64,000 bases of DNA from Chitinophagaceae bacterium (GCA_016786845.1 JAEUVB010000003.1:145649-209648), one strand, 5' to 3'. Shown: positions 26,481-33,824, counted from the first letter of the stretch. Translations and numbers: made by a program. Notes: a model not told the origin generated them from the letters alone.

Positions 26481-26790
26481 CGGTCTCTCGCTGTCAGGTG
26501 CGAGCCCGGCCTAGTGCGGGTTAGAAAGAGAAAGGGAAAGAATAAGAATGATTAAGAGAATGAGAATGAATGAGAAGATTACGTCCCCGCAGCGGTCTCT
26601 CACTTTGGAGGACCCTGCGGTTTAGAAAGAGAAAGGGAAAGAATGAGAATGAGTAGGAGAATGAGAATGAATGGGAAGATTACGTCCCCGCAGCGGTCTC
26701 TCGCTTCAAGGGGCGAGCCAAGCCTCGCTCTGGAGGACCCTGCGGTTCAGGAGAATGAGAATCAATGGGAGGATGCGATATTGTTCAGCC
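26481..26790 (+). repeat. Three imperfect tandem repeats with GGTCTCTC heads and purine-rich tails
   Basis: The copies begin at about 26481, 26593 and 26694 (spacing 112 and 101 bp). Each has CGGTCTCTC, a variable GC-rich section ending in CCTGCGG or GTGCGGG, then a strongly purine-biased tail made of GAGAATGAGAATGAATG-like units. Copies 1 and 2 end in TTACGTCCCCGCAG. The third tail is shorter. Confidence 0.8.
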
Positions 26791-26812
26791 GTTTATGATA
26801 TGGGTGAAGGCC

Positions 26813-26967
26813 CTAAATACTTTTCCAATGGATTATCTATTATTCATGAATGATGTTAACTTTGAGATACCGGAGTTGAGTAAACAAATACCATGGAAGA
26901 AGAGATCAATGTTGATGTTGATGTAGACTGTAGTCGGGATTCCGCAGGGTCGCTCAGAGCAGCAGAT
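26813..26967 (+). repeat. Cassette 5' block, copy 1
   Basis: A 155-bp direct repeat with copy 2 at 27604-27758. By hand alignment there are 11 mismatches and no gaps (about 93% identity). It contains a TAACTTTG -7 box, an ATG and the first 25 codons of an open frame. Confidence 0.9.
26857..26864 (+). promoter_or_regulatory. -7 box TAACTTTG inside cassette block 1
   Basis: An exact TAnnTTTG match, 28 bp before the repeat-encoded ATG at 26893. It is unchanged in copy 2. Confidence 0.5.
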
Positions 26968-27078
26968 TTCGTAAATCGAAGCCGCAGAGTCCCTGAGGCG
27001 GGAGACACTCTGGAGACCGAAGGAGCTACAACTCCATTCTTTGATGCTATTACAAAAGATAGGAAATGCGAAGATTAA
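26893..27078 (+). CDS. Repeat-encoded leader peptide of cassette 1
   Basis: A 61-codon frame starting in the 155-bp block (MEEEINVDVDVDCSRDSAGS). It continues through GC-rich cassette-specific sequence and stops at 27078, 10 bp into the downstream gene, in a different frame. All five base differences from copy 2 within the first 25 codons change the amino acid, so protein-level constraint is not evident. It could be a translated leader or merely repeat sequence with an open frame. Confidence 0.35.
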   Translation: MEEEINVDVDVDCSRDSAGSLRAADFVNRSRRVPEAGDTLETEGATTPFFDAITKDRKCED

Positions 27079-27440
27079 CATTTACTAGAATACTATTGCT
27101 TTTGGGTATTATACTAGCTTCTTTTTTGATATTTTTATTGTTTAAAAGACCATCAGGCCGTACATATGTATCTTATAAGCAGTCATATCTAATTGCGAAA
27201 AAATATTTTACAGCATTTAATGACACTAGCAAGGTAAAAAATTTGGAGGATATAAATAAACTAGTCGACAAGAATCACCTAGATATTATTCTTATAACTG
27301 GTACAAATTTAAATAATTACAAATGTTATGTATTTGAAAAGTACTTTAATACTCAAGATACAGTAAAGGAGGTTGAATTCTATTTTGATAGATGGGCACT
27401 TTATGAAATTAGATTACATGAAATTGAAAAAGTTAAGTAA
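27066..27440 (+). CDS. Cassette 1 cargo: small membrane-anchored protein, unknown
   Basis: The 124-residue protein has one N-terminal membrane segment (about residues 8-26, LLLLGIILASFLIFLLF) after MRRLTFTR. A hydrophilic Lys/Asn/Tyr-rich domain follows, probably outside the cytoplasm. No family was recognised. The gene is visibly more AT-rich than its surroundings. Its start overlaps the leader frame by 13 bp, which would allow translational coupling. It is enclosed by the shared 5' and 3' cassette blocks and by an imperfect inverted repeat (26983-27006 with 27553-27574). Confidence 0.55.
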   Translation: MRRLTFTRILLLLGIILASFLIFLLFKRPSGRTYVSYKQSYLIAKKYFTAFNDTSKVKNLEDINKLVDKNHLDIILITGTNLNNYKCYVFEKYFNTQDTVKEVEFYFDRWALYEIRLHEIEKVK

Positions 27441-27503
27441 TAAGATTAATTCCTATCGGGGTGATTTTGCCTCCAAAAGGAATCACGTTACTTGGTCTCG
27501 TCT

Positions 27504-27558
27504 TTTTTCTCCGCACGGTAGTCTGTTAAATCTCTCCCACTTCTACGCATGGGTCTCC
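27504..27558 (+). repeat. Cassette 3' block, copy 1
   Basis: A 55-bp block starting TTTTTCTCCGCA. It matches 28552-28606 with 9 mismatches and no gaps (about 84%). It ends in CGCATGGGTCTCC and continues into CACCTCAGGACTCTGCG, related to the GGTCTC...CCTGCGG motif of the left-flank repeats. Confidence 0.8.
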
Positions 27559-27603
27559 ACCTCAGGACTCTGCGAGTTAGTTACCGTACTAAAACTATAA
27601 GGT

Positions 27604-27758
27604 CTAAATACTTTACTAATGGATAATCTATTATTCATGAATGATGTTAACTTTGAGAGACCGGAGTTGAGTAAACAAATAGTATGGAAGAACAGATCAA
27701 TATTGATTTTGATGTAGACTGTAGACGGGATGCCGCAGGGTCGCTCAGAGCAGCAGAT
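27604..27758 (+). repeat. Cassette 5' block, copy 2
   Basis: Second copy of the 155-bp block, exactly 791 bp downstream of copy 1. It begins 45 bp after the end of the first 3' block. Confidence 0.9.
27648..27655 (+). promoter_or_regulatory. -7 box TAACTTTG inside cassette block 2
   Basis: Same box and same 28-bp distance to the ATG (27684) as in copy 1. Confidence 0.5.
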
Positions 27759-28544
27759 CGCACGGGGAAGTGCTTCGTAGGAGTCAGCACAACGCGAAAA
27801 ATAAAAGCAATTTCGGAAAATGGTAAGGTTGATGAAGAAACTGCAAAAAAGCTATTGGAAATGTCACAGAGAAAAGGTAAAAGTATAATACTGTTTATAG
27901 CTTTATTGCTTCTAGTAAATAATTATTTATTGGGTCAGTGGAACATCAACGATACAGTAATCATTCAAAAAAAAATTACTTGGAAAGAATTGAAAGAAAC
28001 AATGAGAGGTTGTTTTAATTGTTGTGTTGAGTATCCAGAATTTCCTAATGAAAACTTAATATCTAATGTAGGACTATCATTTATATATAATATACACGAA
28101 AATATTTTTGTTCGTGATTTAAGTGACTCCTTATTCCGTTCAGTTCTTAGTAGTGCTAAAAATGATACAGGTAATTGCTGTTTGTTGCCGTTATTAAAGT
28201 GTATAGATCCAAATGCTGAAATTATTTATCAAAAGTCATGTTCAATGTCAGCAAAAAAGCATCCCCACCAGATATACTGCCTTCAAAAACATATTAATTA
28301 TCTTTTCCTAATTTACGCAGAGATAGTACATTTTCGAAGGGTTGTAATTCAAGATGGTCAGGCATTTGAAAATATTTCAATTGTTAAATTAGGACAACCC
28401 GTCGGTTATTCACTAACACAGTCAGATATACATGCTCTTTATCAATTTTATTCTTATGCTCCAAAAAGCGACTTTATTAGAAAAAGGAAATTGAAAAAAC
28501 TGGGATATAAATGGATTTTACAATTTACTCCCCGCTATCCTTAG
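27684..28544 (+). CDS. Cassette 2 cargo: secreted Cys-rich protein, unknown, with repeat-derived N-terminus
   Basis: The open frame has 286 codons. The first 25 (MEEQINIDFDVDCRRDAAGS...) come from the 155-bp block, and the frame then runs on into the gene. An internal ATG at 27861 (MSQRKGKSIILFIALLLLVN) begins a convincing signal peptide ending near LLGQ, so the real product is probably the 227-residue form. The mature part has clustered cysteines (GCFNCCVEY, NCCLLPLLKC) and an RKRKLKK patch near the C-terminus. No family was recognised. It is AT-rich compared with its flanks and followed by the 3' block. Confidence 0.6.
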   Translation: MEEQINIDFDVDCRRDAAGSLRAADRTGKCFVGVSTTRKIKAISENGKVDEETAKKLLEMSQRKGKSIILFIALLLLVNNYLLGQWNINDTVIIQKKITWKELKETMRGCFNCCVEYPEFPNENLISNVGLSFIYNIHENIFVRDLSDSLFRSVLSSAKNDTGNCCLLPLLKCIDPNAEIIYQKSCSMSAKKHPHQIYCLQKHINYLFLIYAEIVHFRRVVIQDGQAFENISIVKLGQPVGYSLTQSDIHALYQFYSYAPKSDFIRKRKLKKLGYKWILQFTPRYP

Positions 28545-28551
28545 TATGCAA

Positions 28552-28606
28552 TTTTTCTCCGCAGAGTAATGTGCTAAATCTCTCCCATTTCACCGCATGG
28601 GTTTCC
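28552..28606 (+). repeat. Cassette 3' block, copy 2
   Basis: A 55-bp match to 27504-27558. It begins 8 bp after the cargo stop codon. Confidence 0.8.
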
Positions 28607-28730
28607 GCTTTGGGAATCCAAGGGGCAAACCGATATATTAATCAAGATGAGCAAATGTGTAAGACGAAGAGATCGTAGAAAAGGGTCAGAAGGAGAAATT
28701 GTTTGAACTGTTTTTTGATTGGAAGAGCGT

Positions 28731-28820
28731 AAACCTATAAGGTTTTGGAAATGTAACAAGGTTTGTTTACACAATTAACGATCACTATGCCTATGAGGAT
28801 TTGGAAAACCTTATAGGTTT
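28731..28820. repeat. Perfect 16-bp inverted repeat, arms 58 bp apart
   Basis: AAACCTATAAGGTTTT (28731-28746) is matched by its reverse complement at 28805-28820. Each arm is itself partly palindromic (AAACCTATAAGGTTT). No T-run follows, so it looks like an insertion-element end or scattered repeat rather than a terminator. Confidence 0.75.
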
Positions 28821-28826
28821 GTAAGG

Positions 28827-28869
28827 CTTCGTAGCATGGGATTGCTTCGTCGTGCCTCCTCGCAATGAC
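28827..28869 (-). repeat. Right inverted boundary repeat of the island
   Basis: A 43-bp sequence in inverted orientation relative to 26417-26453. The first GTG/ATG-type start of the downstream gene frame (28865) falls inside it, which is one reason the later ATG at 28922 is preferred for that gene. Confidence 0.8.
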
Positions 28870-28921
28870 GGTAAGTTGGGTACTCAACTTTGCTATTAAA
28901 TCCGTATTTTGCCCGCTGCAA

Positions 28922-29878
28922 ATGACCAGATTAGAGTACTATATCATAAAATCAAAACCGGTACAGGCGACTATACATTGGCTCAAAAGAGTTCATCCGG
29001 CAGGATTTGAAGGGGTATCGCTTTATGATTCACTTAATTTTTTCAGGAAAGAAATCTTCTCCAATCGTTTTTACAGCAAGGCCAGTGCCATCTCCTTTTC
29101 CTTTTTAATGGCCATGCCACCGCTATTGCTGTTCTTTTTCACTTTAGTGCCTTATTTGCCTTTACCCGAACAAAAAATTATTAAGATGATCAATGATACT
29201 TTGTTCATGATTTCATCCAATGAAAATTTGCAGCGCAGCGTCAGTAAAGTGCTCAGCGATTTTATCACCCACAAAAAAAATGTGCTCCTTTCGTTTTCAG
29301 TCTTGCTCACCATCTATTATTCATCCAATGGCGTGATGGGACTAATGAATACATTCGAAAAGCAAATACCGGGTTTTCGACAACGGCATTGGCTCAAACA
29401 ACGACTGATCGCTATATTATTAACCCTGCTCATCATACTGGCGGTACTGGCCACCATGACTATTATGCTCATTCAAACCTGGGTGACAGCCAAGCTCGGT
29501 TCTGATTTTTTAAACAATGCCCTTTTTCTGAAAGTCATAGCCTATTTATTGCTCATGGGTATGTCATTGCTGATCGTAGCCTTTATCTATAAATATGGTA
29601 CACCTACAGAATCTAAATTTCGTTTGTTTAGTCCGGGTGCGATTATTGCCACCTTTCTGATGGTGGTCCTCACCGCGATCTTTTTCTATTCGGTCAACAA
29701 CCTGGTCAATTATGATAAGATATACGGATCCATCGGTACGCTGATCATCTTCATGGTATGGATCAATTTTATGGCGCAAATTCTGTTGATCGGATTTGAA
29801 TTGAATGCAAGTATTATTTTTCATCGAAAAGGAAAGCCCCTAAAGCATGTCACTAAACAAAAAGACATTGAAGCTTAG
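28922..29878 (+). CDS. YihY/UPF0761-family inner-membrane protein
   Basis: Member of the YihY/BrkB family once called ribonuclease BN, integral membrane proteins of unknown function. The 318 residues carry the family's early RFYSKASAISFSFLMAMPPLLLFF, then the LTIYYSSNGVMGLMNTFEK signature, and four to five further membrane helices. The C-terminal YGSIGTLIIFMVWINFMAQILLIGFELNA is highly characteristic. The start at 28922 (MTRLEYY) is chosen because an upstream ATG lies inside the boundary repeat. It overlaps the next gene by 32 bp. Confidence 0.9.
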   Translation: MTRLEYYIIKSKPVQATIHWLKRVHPAGFEGVSLYDSLNFFRKEIFSNRFYSKASAISFSFLMAMPPLLLFFFTLVPYLPLPEQKIIKMINDTLFMISSNENLQRSVSKVLSDFITHKKNVLLSFSVLLTIYYSSNGVMGLMNTFEKQIPGFRQRHWLKQRLIAILLTLLIILAVLATMTIMLIQTWVTAKLGSDFLNNALFLKVIAYLLLMGMSLLIVAFIYKYGTPTESKFRLFSPGAIIATFLMVVLTAIFFYSVNNLVNYDKIYGSIGTLIIFMVWINFMAQILLIGFELNASIIFHRKGKPLKHVTKQKDIEA

Positions 29879-31208
29879 TGTATTTTTTGGAATCATTCTA
29901 TTAGCCGCTGCTTGTCAATTCCAAAAGCAGGATCCTACTTATGCCGGGGATATTGCACCTATCATCTATCGAAGTTGTACCCCTTGTCACCGGCCCGGAC
30001 AAATAGGTCATTTCAACCTGATCAGCTATGCGGATGTAAAAGCTTCTTCGGAGAAAATTCTGTATACGGTCAAAAACAGACTCATGCCCCCCTGGCCGGC
30101 AGATCCGAATTATACTCACTTCATCGGGGAACAAGTTTTGACCGACGAGGAAATTAATCTCATTGAAACCTGGGTAAAATTGAATTGCCCGATGGGAGAA
30201 GCAGCTCGTATTCCAAAGGTTCCGGAGTTTCCGATGCGATCATTTCTCGGAAATCCGGACTTGAGTATTCCGGTTAAACCGATTTTCCTGAAGGGCGATT
30301 ATGCCGATCGTTTTCTATTGATCAAAGTGCCTTATGAGTTGCCTGCAGATACTTTTTTACGTGCCGTAGAATTTGTGCCGGGTAATACCAAAGTGGTTCA
30401 TCATGTAAACGGTGATATGGTTCGTTTTGATGCCGGTAAAAAGAAAAACGTTTATGACGGTGCTTTGGTGACCGATATGGTTTTGGATAGTACGATTGGA
30501 CAAGCCTACAAAAATATTGGTGTCCTGCATGATGATGGAAGCTTTCCGACCTTGGTCAAATCGATTGTGAACTACCTTCCCGGTGTGATTGCGCAACAAT
30601 ATCCGGATGGTATAGGTGGATGGAGAGCCAATCAAAAAAATGCTTTTCTCTTGGCCGATTTGCATTACGGTCCGAGTGTGGATGATGTTTGGGACAGTTC
30701 CTTTATTAATATTTTCTATGCTAAGACGCCCCCCAAACGACCGCTTCAAGAATTTCAGATGGGCACATTGGGCATTTCACCTATCGTTCCCCCTTTGGTG
30801 ATTCCTCCGGGCAAAGTAAGTACCTACACGACTCGTTATACCTTACCCAAAAGCATTTCTATTCTCACCATCAACCCGCACATGCATTTATTGGGCAAGA
30901 GTTTTAAGGCTTATGCGCTGACACCTGAAAATGACACGATACGACTTATTCATATACCGCGTTGGGATTTCAATTGGCAGAATTTTTATACCTTCCAAAA
31001 GATGATCAAGATACCTGCCGGCAGTACTATCGTGGTGGAAGGCGTATTTGACAATACTGAAAATAATCCATTCAATCCGAATCATCCGCCTAAAGAAGTA
31101 CGGGACAATAACGGCAGTATGCGCACGACGGATGAAATGTTTCAGTTTATAGTGACTTATCTGCCTTATGAAGAAGGAGATGAGATGATTTCACTGGAGA
31201 GAAAATGA
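29847..31208 (+). CDS. Lipoprotein with heme c motif and copper monooxygenase-like (PHM-fold) domain
   Basis: The 453-residue protein starts with a signal peptide and lipobox LAAAC (Cys23). A short cytochrome c-like part follows with CTPCH (44-48) and a possible Met ligand in RLMPPWPADP. The rest resembles the two-domain ascorbate-dependent copper type II monooxygenase fold: candidate ligands are KVVHHVN in the first half, NPHMHLLGKSF in the second and TDEMFQF near the C-terminus. Such fusions occur in environmental bacteria, substrate unknown. It probably acts at the outer membrane or periplasm and is translationally linked to the YihY-like gene (32-bp overlap). Confidence 0.75.
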   Translation: MSLNKKTLKLSVFFGIILLAAACQFQKQDPTYAGDIAPIIYRSCTPCHRPGQIGHFNLISYADVKASSEKILYTVKNRLMPPWPADPNYTHFIGEQVLTDEEINLIETWVKLNCPMGEAARIPKVPEFPMRSFLGNPDLSIPVKPIFLKGDYADRFLLIKVPYELPADTFLRAVEFVPGNTKVVHHVNGDMVRFDAGKKKNVYDGALVTDMVLDSTIGQAYKNIGVLHDDGSFPTLVKSIVNYLPGVIAQQYPDGIGGWRANQKNAFLLADLHYGPSVDDVWDSSFINIFYAKTPPKRPLQEFQMGTLGISPIVPPLVIPPGKVSTYTTRYTLPKSISILTINPHMHLLGKSFKAYALTPENDTIRLIHIPRWDFNWQNFYTFQKMIKIPAGSTIVVEGVFDNTENNPFNPNHPPKEVRDNNGSMRTTDEMFQFIVTYLPYEEGDEMISLERK

Positions 31209-31275
31209 TGGAAAGAAAATATGATGATATTTATACGTTCTTCAATAAATGTCTTCATTACTTTAAATATATTTT

Positions 31276-31304
31276 CTACTTTTTTCCTTAGATGAAAAAA
31301 GTAG
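31276..31304. repeat. Perfect hairpin CTACTTTTTTC / GAAAAAAGTAG
   Basis: 11-bp arms with a 7-nt loop. It may act as a bidirectional terminator for the convergent genes or be part of a dispersed repeat; the following AGCAAAAAAATCAAGGCT is not a T-run on the plus strand. Confidence 0.6.
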
Positions 31305-31345
31305 CAAAAAAATCAAGGCTAAAATTCTTAGGCTAAAAATGACTC

Positions 31346-31403
31346 ATCCGGCTATCATTTTCCAAACTCCTTCGTCGAACAGTGAAAAATGATTGCGCCG
31401 GAT
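31346..31403. repeat. Imperfect long hairpin with ATCCGGC / GCCGGAT ends
   Basis: ATCCGGC (31346-31352) pairs with GCCGGAT (31397-31403), and the adjacent ATCATTTT pairs with AAAATGAT. The loop contains CCTTCGTCGAACAGTG. It resembles a dispersed intergenic repeat. Confidence 0.55.
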
Positions 31404-31554
31404 TTCATCATTTTCTTAACGCCACGAATTTAAGGTCATTCAAAAATGCAAGGAAACTAGTATTAAGAATGAAAAACTTGTAGATGAAAATACATGTGCA
31501 TGCACCAAGTATTCATTATCTGCAAGAATGCAAGGGTTATTGAATATAGCCTAT

Positions 31555-32043
31555 TTAGTTGGCAGCGGCACGACACTGATCCAAAATATCATCAATTTTT
31601 TCTTTGGTTAAAAACTCACGATAAGTCTTACCCAATTGCATCATCGGTGCATAACCGCAAGCGCCCAGGCATTCGGCGGTCTTTAATGTAAACAGACCGT
31701 CAGCCGTTGTTTCGCCGTTTTTAATTCCTAATTTCTGCTTGATATACTCGATGATCTCATCGCTGCCATTCAGCATACAGGGGCCTGTTTGACAAACTTC
31801 CAATACATATTTCCCAACAGGTTTCAAATTGAACATGGTATAAAAAGTAGCGACTTCATAAACTTCTATCGGTGTGATTTGAAGTACTGCGGCGACCTCA
31901 TCCATTTGTTCTATGGTCAGAGAATTATTTCCCGTTTCTTGTATCAGATGCAATACAGGAATGAGGGCACTTTTTTGACGGCCTGAAGGATATCGATCGG
32001 TTATTTGTTTGATTTTTTCTGTAATCTCTTTTGAAAATGCCAT
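31555..32043 (-). CDS. nuoE: NADH-quinone oxidoreductase subunit E
   Basis: The 24-kDa-type subunit of complex I, carrying the N1a [2Fe-2S] cluster. The 162 residues are thioredoxin-like with four ligand cysteines in the motifs CQTGPCM and ECLGACGYAPMM. It is the last nuo gene in this block, 18 bp after nuoD. nuoF normally follows, but the next sequence is a repeat-rich gap and a convergent gene. Confidence 0.95.
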   Translation of the reverse strand: MAFSKEITEKIKQITDRYPSGRQKSALIPVLHLIQETGNNSLTIEQMDEVAAVLQITPIEVYEVATFYTMFNLKPVGKYVLEVCQTGPCMLNGSDEIIEYIKQKLGIKNGETTADGLFTLKTAECLGACGYAPMMQLGKTYREFLTKEKIDDILDQCRAAAN

Positions 32044-32061
32044 ACGGGTTGTTTATAAAAA

Positions 32062-33279
32062 TTATGCGTCTAATTCTCCTGCAATCAGGTTAAGGCTACT
32101 CATGGTTACTACGGCATCACTCAACATACTGTTGCGAATGATTTCCGGGTAGGCTTGATAATAGATGAAGCATGGACGACGAAAATGTAGTCGGTAAGGT
32201 GTGCGACCACCATCACTGATGAGATAGAAGCCGAGCTCTCCATTCGCACCCTCTACGGAGTGATATACTTCACCGGATGGAATATCCGTTTCACCCATCA
32301 CAATTTTGAAGTGATAGATTAAGGCTTCCATCTTGGTATACACATCCTCTTTCTCCGGCAGATAAAAATCAGGTAGGTCGGCATGATAAATAGCGGGATC
32401 CAAATCTTTGATTTTTACCATGGCTTGCTCGATGATGCGAACACTTTGCCAGATTTCTTCATTGCGCACCAGGAAGCGATCAAATACATCTCCTGTAGTA
32501 CCGACAGGTATGGTAAAATCGAAATCTTCATATGAAGCATATGGATGAGCTACGCGAATATCGTAATCAATACCGGCGGCTCTTAAATTAGGTCCGGTAA
32601 AACCATAATTGAGTGCGCGATCTGCAGCTATACCACCCACGCCCATGGTCCGTTCCATAAAGATACGGTTGCGGGTAAGGAGGTTTTCAAATTCCTTCAT
32701 CGCTGCCGGGAAGGTCTTGAGAAAGTTTTCAATTTTGCTGAATGCTAATGCAGAGAAATTACGTTCGAAGCCGCCGATGCGTCCAATATTCGTAGTGAGA
32801 CGGGAGCCGCAAACTTCTTCAAATATTTCATAGATCAATTCGCGAAATTCGAACACGTAGACGAAACTGGTCAGGGCGCCGGTATCCACACCAATCACGG
32901 AGTTGCAGACCAGATGATCGGCAATACGAGCCAATTCCATGATGATGACGCGTAAATAATCGACACGCTTTGGCAATTGTGCACCGATGAGTTTCTCCAC
33001 CGTCATATGCCAACCCATATTATTGATGGGAGAAGAGCAATAATTTAAGCGATCCGTGAGCGGCGTAATTTGATAAAAAGGTCTGCGCTCAGCCAATTTC
33101 TCAAATGCACGATGGATATAACCTACTGTGGGTACGGCATCAATGATGCGCTCTCCATCCATTTCCAGAATATTCTGAAACACACCATGGGTGGCAGGAT
33201 GGGTGGGACCTAGGTTGAGGGTAGACGTTTGTTTGCCCAGTGAGCCTTCAGGTAATTGAATATTTTGTTTTTGATTCAT
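32062..33279 (-). CDS. nuoD: NADH-quinone oxidoreductase subunit D
   Basis: The 49-kDa-type peripheral-arm subunit that forms the quinone-binding site with NuoB. The 405 residues contain LGPTHPATHGVFQ near residue 26, HRAFEKLAE, PINNMGWHMTVEKL, ARIADHLVCNSV, the RIGGFERN region and the conserved C-terminus. nuoC and nuoD are separate genes here, not fused as in E. coli. It lies 17 bp after nuoC. Confidence 0.97.
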   Translation of the reverse strand: MNQKQNIQLPEGSLGKQTSTLNLGPTHPATHGVFQNILEMDGERIIDAVPTVGYIHRAFEKLAERRPFYQITPLTDRLNYCSSPINNMGWHMTVEKLIGAQLPKRVDYLRVIIMELARIADHLVCNSVIGVDTGALTSFVYVFEFRELIYEIFEEVCGSRLTTNIGRIGGFERNFSALAFSKIENFLKTFPAAMKEFENLLTRNRIFMERTMGVGGIAADRALNYGFTGPNLRAAGIDYDIRVAHPYASYEDFDFTIPVGTTGDVFDRFLVRNEEIWQSVRIIEQAMVKIKDLDPAIYHADLPDFYLPEKEDVYTKMEALIYHFKIVMGETDIPSGEVYHSVEGANGELGFYLISDGGRTPYRLHFRRPCFIYYQAYPEIIRNSMLSDAVVTMSSLNLIAGELDA

Positions 33280-33296
33280 GTTGTGTGTTCAAAAGT

Positions 33297-33797
33297 TTAG
33301 CGGCCAAACATATCATCATCCTTATCGATACGGGTTTGATCTTCAAGCGGGAATTCTTTTCTAAGTGGGAAGTAATCCATTTCATCCACATTCATAATGC
33401 GAATGAGATTGGGGTGGCCTACAAAGTTGACACCAAAAAAATCATAAGCTTCGCGCTCCAACCAATTGGAAGTGGCAAAGAGTCCGGTTACCGTATAAAC
33501 ATCCGGTTTTGTGATCGGCGTAAATACTTTTAACCTCAGTCTCATGCCTTCTTTAATATTTTGTACGAGATAGACTACAGAAAGTTCTTCGTTTAGCCGC
33601 TGAGGATAATGTACAGCAGTGAGATCATTGAGAAAGGTAAAACCCAATTCCGGATCATCATTTAAAAAGGTCAGGACCTTTAAGTTGTTTTCTTTGGGTG
33701 TTTCGAAAGTCAGGATACCGTAATGTTCCGTGAATCCATAAACTTGATCTCCGAATTTAGCAGTTAATTTTTCTTTGATAATATCGTGGGTCAGCAT
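33297..33797 (-). CDS. nuoC: NADH-quinone oxidoreductase subunit C
   Basis: The 30-kDa-type subunit of complex I. The 166 residues contain FTFLNDLTAVHYP and the family signature NWLEREAYDFFGVNFVGHPN, followed by PLRKEFPLE. It lies between nuoB and nuoD with short spacers (27 and 17 bp). Confidence 0.95.
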   Translation of the reverse strand: MLTHDIIKEKLTAKFGDQVYGFTEHYGILTFETPKENNLKVLTFLNDDPELGFTFLNDLTAVHYPQRLNEELSVVYLVQNIKEGMRLRLKVFTPITKPDVYTVTGLFATSNWLEREAYDFFGVNFVGHPNLIRIMNVDEMDYFPLRKEFPLEDQTRIDKDDDMFGR

Positions 33798-33824
33798 GTA
33801 AGGAAAAGCTAATAAATGAAAAGA

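Larger units (their letters stand above)
26297..26812. other. Gene-free left flank of the repeat island
   Basis: No credible gene is present. The first ~120 bp is unremarkable. It is followed by a GTCATTGCGAGG-type repeat (26417-26453), three purine-rich tandem repeats (26481-26790) and a short stretch leading into the first cassette block. Short open frames here are translations of the repeats. Confidence 0.7.
28607..28921. other. Gene-free right flank of the island
   Basis: No credible gene is present. It holds the perfect inverted repeat 28731-28820, the inverted boundary repeat 28827-28869, and a short leader to the next gene with a TATTTTG box near 28907-28913. Confidence 0.65.
31209..31554. 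other. Gene-free region with inverted repeats downstream of nuoE
   Basis: This 346-bp gap lies between the convergent monooxygenase-like gene and nuoE. It contains a perfect hairpin at 31276-31304 and a second imperfect one at 31346-31403. No gene or promoter was seen. Confidence 0.7.

Noticed and set aside
26671..26853. A 60-codon plus-strand frame in the left flank of the island
   Set aside because: It is a translation of the tandem repeat and runs into the 155-bp block without any start context.
27373..27600. A 75-codon frame overlapping the 3' end of the cassette 1 gene
   Set aside because: It starts inside another gene and runs through the 3' repeat block; no promoter, start context or composition supports it.
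28574..28774. A minus-strand 66-codon frame downstream of cassette 2
   Set aside because: It lies across the 3' block and a repeat and has no promoter or protein-like features.
28865..28921. Upstream start for the YihY-like protein at 28865
   Set aside because: That ATG lies inside the island's boundary repeat, and the added residues are not typical of the family; a promoter-like TATTTTG lies between it and the ATG at 28922.
32062..33797. Possible fused nuoCD
   Set aside because: nuoC and nuoD each have their own start and stop, with 17 bp between them.
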